64,000 nt of DNA. Source: Stichopus chloronotus (Eukaryota; Echinodermata; Holothuroidea; Aspidochirotida; Stichopodidae). A program made the translations under genes and the position numbers. The stretch covers positions 19,547,814 through 19,611,813 of the forward strand of contig CM037846.1 of NCBI GenBank assembly GCA_021234535.1, written 5' to 3'. This document shows, in pieces, positions 50,601 to 59,600 of the stretch; the stretch's first letter is position 1; every line of letters begins with the position of its first letter. Under the pieces are notes generated by a model, which ran no database searches, was not told the DNA's origin, and saw only the letters and a program-made list of their open reading frames with translations.

Positions 50601-53600
50601 ACTTTACGATTTCACCGATCGTTCTACATACTAGCATGATGAATATACATACGGGTTTAATACGATGTCTATTCTACAAACGGCATTTTACAATATCATC
50701 TTTACAATGTTTTCACTATTTGACCCCTGTTTACCCCAAAATAACTTTTGAGGTCCACCAAAAACACTAGGCTTCTTGTTCCGAATAAGGCACACCCACA
50801 TCCTAAATATGAGATCAGTACAAGCTTCCATTCTTGAGATATACTGTGTTTACATGGTTCTCACTATTTGACCCATTTGACCCCAAATGACCTTTGACCT
50901 CCCAAAAAACAATAGACTTTTACTCTTCTTGTACTCAATATGGTATACCCACATACCACACGTTCGAGATCTTCACAACATTCCCTTCTTAGCATGTTTA
51001 CAAGGTAGGCATCACAAACATACTGTACATACACACACATACATACACACATACTGTACATACACCTGCATGATTACAAAGGTTTACGATTTCATCACAA
51101 TCAAAAACTAAACTTAATCAGAGGACCTCACTAGGGCCATAGTATGATTGCATTGCATTACTTACTTTTCACATACATTGAGCATTATCATCTCACGCTG
51201 GGCTTTGTTAATAGATACTTCCCTGAAGGCCACAGTATACATTTCTAACACTTTTATTGCAGTGACAAACTCAAAACAATCAACAACTCAAGGTACACAA
51301 CTACACTGACTCACTATGGTTCAATTCATGCAATACATTTTAAGCTGGTAAAAATTTGAATAGTTTTACACAAAAATATTTCATCCAAAGAGCAATTGAT
51401 CATTTCTTCTCACTGTGTTTGTTTGCTGTTACGTTATCTGTAAATACATACAAATTCTAATGCATCGGGCCATTGGCCAAGGTATTTCGATGTCATGTGT
51501 ACCTTTTAATTGATATACAAGGGTCAAAATAAGTCTTCAAACTTTGGGTGCCAGCTGGGCCCCCAGCAGCCCAGCTCATGAAATCCAGGGGCCAAATGAG
51601 AAATCAAGGGGCCCAAAAACAATGAATAGAAAGGAATATAACAGTTACATTGACTGTTGTCATACATGTTTTAATAACCTGAGTTCAATCTGAGTTTTAG
51701 TGACTACATTCAACTGAAAAGTAATGCACAAACACCCTTGGATAAAGGGGTAATTAGTTTAAATTTGTTGTTTACTGTTTTCCTTGTAACTCTATATCAC
51801 ATTTTACATATTTTTTAGCGTGCTGATTGGACTAATACTGTACATCATCAAGTAGTCGGGACAATAGCCGTATTGGCACACTAAAACTGTACACTACTGT
51901 AAGTCATATCAAGCTCCAAGGTGAGCAAAAAGTTTCATGCCTATATTTTCAGAAGGGCAATCAATTGTGCACCTAAATTCAAATGTCACACTCAAAGGCA
52001 GGCAATTAGTTCCATTCACTATTTTAGGATCCCCGGCAGTCGTTTAAATACAAGTTTCAAATAAATTAGCATGAGCCACAAGCATTCAAGCTTTTAATGA
52101 TACTGTACAGAACTTGCTGGAGGGGTGTGTCTTGATGAGGAGGGGTACAGTAGTTCCAGGAAATCTTAAATACGACTTTTGTAGAAATTTCACCTATCCC
52201 CTATGGCTATATGTGCAAATAAATGATACAGGTTGGTTCCAACTCCATTTGGGTTGGAGTCATAAATTTGTGTTGGTTTATTGTAACACGGTATATGCTA
52301 AAATACTTTTCAAATCTTTCATAAGTTAAACGTATAAAATTTTGATAAAAATAAACCACCCTGTTTCCTAATGAAGCATTTAAGGCTTAGCAATACACTA
52401 GATAACAATTTTTTTTCTGTTTTCAACAGTAGGGATAAAAATAATGTTTGAAAATCTTAGGCTTATTGTTCTACAGTGTGTATGCTGGGTTCTAAGGTGT
52501 ACCTTTGTAAGTTAGGCAAAAGGGGGGCTGAAATCTCTTACTTTTGGGAGTCCAAAACTTTGTATACATTGTCACAAATTAAAAGAAACTAGAGTACCAT
52601 TGGTGCAGAAGCTCATACCTCAACACCCTGACGGTACCATTTATGTATCATCATGTCAAATCATAGGAACCACTAACTGAGTATCATTATACCAAATCAT
52701 CAACATTGTACAGGAGAATCTGTAGGATGCACAATTTTTAGATTTCATAAACTAGAGCATCAACAGTGCAGAAGTTTGATCTTTGTCAATAAATTAAATT
52801 TGTGAAAATTTTGATGGGTTCTACCAAATAACAATCCTTATAAGCAGCATTACTATTCACATCCAATAATTATGAAAACTGTCAATTTTTATTAACTTTT
52901 CTTAATGGTTTGTACCAGCTGTGGGTATATGAATTACAGTAAAACCCTGTTAATCCGAACACCTCGGGACCAGATGTTGTTCAGCTAATGGAAAAGTTCC
53001 GACAAACAGGGTTTCATGATGATCATTGATTTGCTGTCGCAAGTGTAGCATGCACTTTTGACTAAAGTGAAATTAACGTTTGCTAGGTTGCCTACTGTGT
53101 CATTTCTTTCTTTCTTTCATACTAGAAAATAAAAATTTGTTGAAGATTTGAACTTTTTCGTGTGTTTTGTTGAGACTGAACTTCCAAGGAGGATATTTTA
53201 CATGTGGGCAATGAGTGTCCATTTGAGTTGCGCTACTTCACTCAGAGTTAGGATAACACATAGCATTCAAACTGAATCCTAACATTATAAACAAAAAAAC
53301 AGTAAGTTACACTTTCAAACTTTTTGCAATAAAATAACCACACATAGTTAAGAATTTACCTCCACAAGCAGGATATGCACTGGCTGACATTAAACCGGAA
53401 GATATGAAGCGAGAAGCACACCACTTAACAACGCCGACTGTCTAACCGCGAGAACTGCTGCCAGCGCTCATAGGGGACACTAACACTAGCTATGACAGTA
53501 CAAGTGGGAGAACTATCTTTTACTGTATGAAACCTACACTGCAAAATGGAATGGCGGCAGTAGGCTTAGCATTTGAAGGTTAAACAAGGATTTTAAGCTT

Positions 53601-56600
53601 GGTAGCTTACTCAATGGGTATATCATCTCACCCATAACACCCTACGTTTAAGCCTGATTGACATTCTTTTACTCAATCCTTAATTTAATCACTGCGTTGA
53701 TCTGTTGGGGAGCACTGATACTAGCAGGGCTGTGTATGAATAGCTTAGGCACAGTGCACTTTGGTAGGCTATTGATCCCATTGTGGATCTACATGGACAA
53801 CCAAGGAACAAAAGACATGAAGAATTAGGGTAATTCCATATCGTTTATTCATTCTCCAGCTTGATAGTTAAAGATGGTTGTGTAGATAAACATTTAAAAT
53901 ACTTGTGTTTTACGACAATAAAAATCGGTGGGATCGGTAAAGTAAAACAGAGAGACGAAATGTTGTCAAATCTAGACTGAAATTGACATAGCTTGTGTAA
54001 GATACTGGTTTGATGAAACCAAGGGGCCAGTTCCGATAAACAGGGTTTCGGATAAATGGGGTTCGGATAAACGGGGTTTAGCTGTAGAAACGTGAATGGT
54101 CACAAGTTTTCCAAAACCAATTTAAACCATTAAGTACAGTACTCACTCATTAGTGGTATTTGTATGTGACTCATAATGGGGACCCTCTTAGTTGTGTTAT
54201 GAGAAACTTGACACAAAATTGACCTGTTTGTGAAGACTAACTGAAGTTTATGAGACAACTCAAACTTCTCAAAGTGCCCCTCTAATGTCCATATACTGGT
54301 CAACATACCTGAGGGCAATACTGTACAAAGTTTCAGTAGCACACCAACTGACACTGTCCCATTTACTCTCTTATCATTCACGCATGATAGGGATTTGAGA
54401 TGTGAAGTTTAAAGGGGCACTTACAGAATTTCATAAAATGGGCCATAGGGTCCAAATGGAAGCATACAGTAGACTGCAAATTCATGAACACCCTAAGATA
54501 ACCACTAGCAGAGTATCATTATGACAAACCATCAACACTGTAAACGAGAATAGGTAGGAGAAGAAGAGCTTTGCAGAATTTCCTAAAATGGACCATAGGG
54601 TTCACATGGGACCTTGGACTGAAGTTTTTTGCACACCCCACATGAACCACTGCACTACCCAAGGAACATTGTGTCCAAGTTATATAAATCTATGAATGCA
54701 TGTGCTAGAACAGCATTTCAAACAGAATTTCACATAATGGGCTATTGGGCCCACATGGGGCCTTGGACTAAAAATCCCTGAAACCCTGAATAGACCATTA
54801 ACAGCACATCATTGTGACAAACCATCAACTGTGTACAATAAAATCTGTAGGAGAAGCATTTTGTAGAATTTCATAAAATGGGAGAAAGGGCTCACCCACA
54901 TGGGACCTTCAACCAAAAATTTCTGAACACCCTTAATGGTCCACCACTCAACGAACATTGTGTCAAAGTTTCAGACGAATCCATGAAAGCATGTAGGAGA
55001 CACGTTTTGAACAATGTGGACAGATAGACAGACAGGTATACAAACAGACAGACAGAGAGACACATAGAGTGACGTCGCGTGATCGCAACAGCTCACACTA
55101 GCATGCTGGTATGAGCTAAACCAGAATACACAAATTTTATGCATCGTGGTTTCCATGATCAGATTATGAGCATTTTCTTGCTGAATCGGACATTACAGCA
55201 TAGTATGTGTCAAAGGCTACTGTACCTCCTGTATGCTTTACATCAAATATGAGATCTGTACAAGCTTCCTTAAATGAGATCATGTCTACAAGGTTTTCAC
55301 AATTTGAACCTTGCTGACATCAAATGACCTTTGACTGCCATTCAAGACCAAATGGTTCTTGTGCGGTACTCAATGATCTACAATTACATACTGAATATAA
55401 CATTTATTGACATTTGAAAGGAGGGTAAAACTCAGCAGAACTGCTAATCTCCCCCGAGGCCTTCAGGAATATACATGGACCAAAAGAAACAATAAAATAA
55501 TAAAGAGCAGAAACAATGAAAATAATAAAGATAAGAGTAACAATATCAACACAAATTAACGCCATAAAACATGAGTGAAACACAAAATCAATAAGCTGAA
55601 AGGTAAAACATTACAAAATGAAGGGAATAGACATATAAAGAAGTCTATACAGGAGTAATATAAAAGAGTAGGCTAGCCACCTTCTAGGACTAAACATAAA
55701 ATACTTTAATAAAACATAGCATAAATCAGTTTTACCATCTACATTGTACAAAAAATAAAACATAACAGCATTATAATCCAGAAAGCCAAAAGGCTTTGTG
55801 ATTCCTTGCTACATGGTTATATTATAACAAACATGAATTATCCACATAACAAGTATAAGATCAACTGCAGTTATTTTTCTTGATACACCACAAGCCTTTA
55901 ACCCAAAATGACCTTTATTTTGGTGACCTGAAATGACCGTGACATTTGACATCCACCAAAAGTAATAGGGATCACCTACCCAGTATGGCCAACCCACACA
56001 TCAAGTATAACATCAGTCAACATTACCCTTCTGGAGTTAATGTGTTAGCAAGGTCTGACCTCGGGTGACCTCAAACGACCTTTGACCTCCACCACAAACA
56101 AAAGAAGTCTTCTACTTAGTATATACAATCTACACATCAAGTAAGACATCAGTCAAGGTTAGACTCCTGGAGATATTGTGTTTACACATTTTTACAGTTT
56201 GACCTCTGGTGACCTCATATGACCCTTGACCTCAATCAAAACAGTAGAGATCTTCTGCTCATTATTACCAACCCACACATCAAGTATTACATCAGTCATG
56301 GTTACTCTTCTGGAGATATTGTGTTTTCAAGTTTTTACAGTTTGACCTCTGGTGACCTCATATGACCTTTTCCCCTCACCAAAGATGATAGGGATCATCT
56401 AATTAGTATGACCAAGCAACACACTAACTATGACATCAGTCACAGTTACCCTCGTGGAGATAATGTGTTTACAAAGTTTTCACAGTTTGATCTTTGGTGA
56501 CCTCACATGACCTTTGACTTCCACCAAAATCAAAAGGAGTATTCTACTGACTATATACAATCCACACACAAAGTATGATATCAGTCACAGTTACCTTTCT

Positions 56601-59600
56601 GGAGATACTGTGTTTAAAAGGTTTTCACAATTTGACCTCTGATGACCTCAAATGACCTTTGACCTTGACCAAAAACAAAAGGAATCATCTACGTAATATG
56701 AACAACCAACAAACTCAGTATGACATCAGTCACAGTTACTCCTCTGGAGATATTGTGTTTACAAGGTTTTTACAGTTTAACCTCTGGTGACCTCAAATGA
56801 CCTTTGATCTCCACAAAAAAAATATGAATCATCTACTCAATATGGCCAACCCACATACCAAGTATGACATCAGTCACAGTTACTGTTCTGGAGATATTGT
56901 GTTTAAAAGGTTTTTACAGTTTGACCTCTGGTGACCTCAAATGACATTTGACCTCCACCAAAAAGAATAGGTGTCATCTGTTTAATATGAACAACCCATA
57001 CACGTAGTTTGACATAAGTCACAGTTACCCTTCTGGAGATATTGTGTTTACAAGATTTTCACAGTTTGACCTCTGGTGACCTCAAATGACCTTTGACCTC
57101 GACCAAAAAGAATGGAGATCATCTACTTACTATGACCAACCCACACACAAGGTATGACATCAGTCACAGTTACCCTTCTGGAGATAATGTGTTTACAAGG
57201 TTTTCACATTTTGACCTCTGGTGACCTCAAATAACCTTTGACCTAAACCAAAAACAATAGGGATTGTCTACTTAATATGAACAACCCACACAGCAAGTAT
57301 GTCATCAGTCACAGTTACCCTTCTGGAGATATTGTGTTTACAAGGTTTTCACAGTTTGACCTCTGGTGACGTCAAATGACTTTTGACCTCAACCAAAAAC
57401 AATAGTGATCATCTGCTTACTATGGCCAACCCACACAGCAAGTACAGTATAGATCAGTCACAGTTACCCTTCTTGAGACGAGTGTTTACAACAAGCGTCA
57501 CACACACACGCACACACGCATAAGTACTTTTCGCACACATACACACACACACACACACACGACATCAGGACTGCATAGATTCATTTTGCCTGTGGCAAGG
57601 AATCAAAAAGTTAGGAAAAATGATTTTTGGTGCAACTTGTTTTTTCTATGCTTTCCATATGGTGTAAGAACTTATGATGTATAATAATGTATACAAAGAC
57701 GCTATAGTGACAACACAGCAAAAATCAGATTTACCAGTTCTGCAAAAAAAATTACAAATTTCACATTGCTGCTCACAAATGACCCTCAAAAGGATTAGAA
57801 ATGTGCTTGAAATAACTAGGTTTTTCTTCTTTCTGAGCATAGTGATTGGTGCTTTCATTGTTTAACTAATAAAAACTTGTTAATTGTGAGTCACCATGTA
57901 AGTCACACTGATGATTTATGTGATGTCATGTAAGTCACACTTTTCAAAGTATTATAATCATGGAGTTACTGGTTAAAATATTTAGAAAAGTGGATAGGTT
58001 GTTGTAACTGACACTCCTACCTTTGCATTTGTTCATCATTTCTGTCCCTGTTATCCAGCATTCTCCTGATAAATATTTTTTTGATACTTTTGTCACAGAA
58101 GTCACTTTTAGAAGAATGTACACAAAAGCCCACATTTGATTCAGAAATTTCAGTTAATTTAAAAGAATGAGAAAATACCAATGGAAATCCATTACCAGAC
58201 AGTCTCCGCAGCTGTATGGCATGAACGTACTGTATGTATTTATTACATTCCTTTATCATTTTCCATCTCTTATTTTGTTTGGCTAATACATCATTCCGTT
58301 TGTTTCATAATCAATGCAAATTCACACATTTATATTACATCAGAAAAATGTGTCTGACCACAAAACAGTGACAGACGACAAAAATTAGATGTATGCTAGC
58401 TTCTGGAGATAAAATTTGAAGGCTTCAACTGAATTCTAATTTTACCATGCCGTCAAGACTCAAGTTGGACTCAAGTCAGTGACCGGATCGACTTCACTTG
58501 GCTCAAATTGTTAGTATTTGACCCGAGTCAAAAATTTCGGCTGGCCACTCTCTTTCCACTATTTGTTGCTTGCAACTTCAACCATCGTAACTGGTAAGTC
58601 AAACTACAACATGATGCTCATGCATTGTCCACACAGTGTGGAACAGTATCAAAACTTGAGGAGTAGTAAGCAAAGTAGGTACAGTACACAAAACTAGTGT
58701 ATCGATACCATCCATATTAGAAGTATTTCCATATTCTGGTGATTGCACCAGAGCTGGACTACACCAGAGCTAGGTTGTACAAATGGTTTCTTGCAACTTG
58801 ATCTTAATATTCGGATGCCATACAAATAATTCAAGAGAAAAGGAAGAAATTGAACGACTAAGCCATCTCCACAATCTCATGTAGTCTGAGTTGATCAACG
58901 ACAATTTTTGAGTGGCTCTCTGAACTTTAACTAATCACTTTGAACTATATCCCACTGTATGATGATTTATTCCACAGAAGTGACATATAGTACTACTCAT
59001 TCACAGGAGTCAATTAATAGAAATATGGGGCTATATTTATTGTTTGTTCCCTTCATAGCACACCTTCATACTGTGAAGTCAATGTTAAAGGTGTGAGGGT
59101 TTGTGAATGAAGGGACATGATATACAAACTTTTAATGTTTTGAGCTCACTATGAAAACTACTTAAACAGCAAGGACATGCAGTCGTCCTAAGTTTTCTTA
59201 AAAATGATAACTAGTTTTAACCTTTTTTTGTCTCTTCCAAATACTTTTCATTATATTTCAGCATTGCAGCCAAGGAAAAGTAGGGAGTTCTGCATAATTT
59301 TCACAATTTAGTGGAAAAAATATTGTCACATGATTCCTAAAAGCCTTTCACTACACTAATGCAGATCTGAATGATTGAATTCTCCCTTTGAAAGGCAAAA
59401 ATTTCTGAATTTCTTAGAACAATTTTGTCAGAACATGAGTGAGGTCTTCCATGTTCTCACATGAAAGATGTGTTTATCGATGCACTTTTACTTGTTACTT
59501 GTATACTTTGCGGTTGTCAACAGTTAAGTATTTTTACATGGTAACACAGTCAGATCAGATTGAGAACATGCATTTTATGTTTAGCGATTATGTATTAGGG

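Larger units (their letters stand above)
41556..50692 (-). mobile_element. Ty3/gypsy-type LTR retrotransposon, nearly intact
   Basis: 9137 bp, read on the minus strand. Order: 5' LTR 50692-49957; candidate PBS 49952-49935; leader ORF with 33-residue repeats 49866-48757; gag-pol 48726-44158, whose frame continues past a TGA to 43858; C2H2 zinc-finger ORF 43617-43042; polypurine tract 42302-42288; 3' LTR 42287-41556. The LTRs begin TGTAAA and end CTACA on the sense strand, with ATAT target duplications. The order RT, RNase H, integrase is that of Ty3/gypsy (Metaviridae). LTR divergence of about 8-10 substitutions in ~730 bp indicates a recent insertion. Two in-frame stops may make this copy defective, unless the first is part of normal expression. 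It sits in SNF8 intron 1, same orientation. Confidence 0.95.

Noticed and set aside
55900..57490. Regular ~145-bp repeats as a CRISPR-like array
   Set aside because: The whole period is repeated, not short repeats with unique spacers. The window is animal DNA with a spliced gene.
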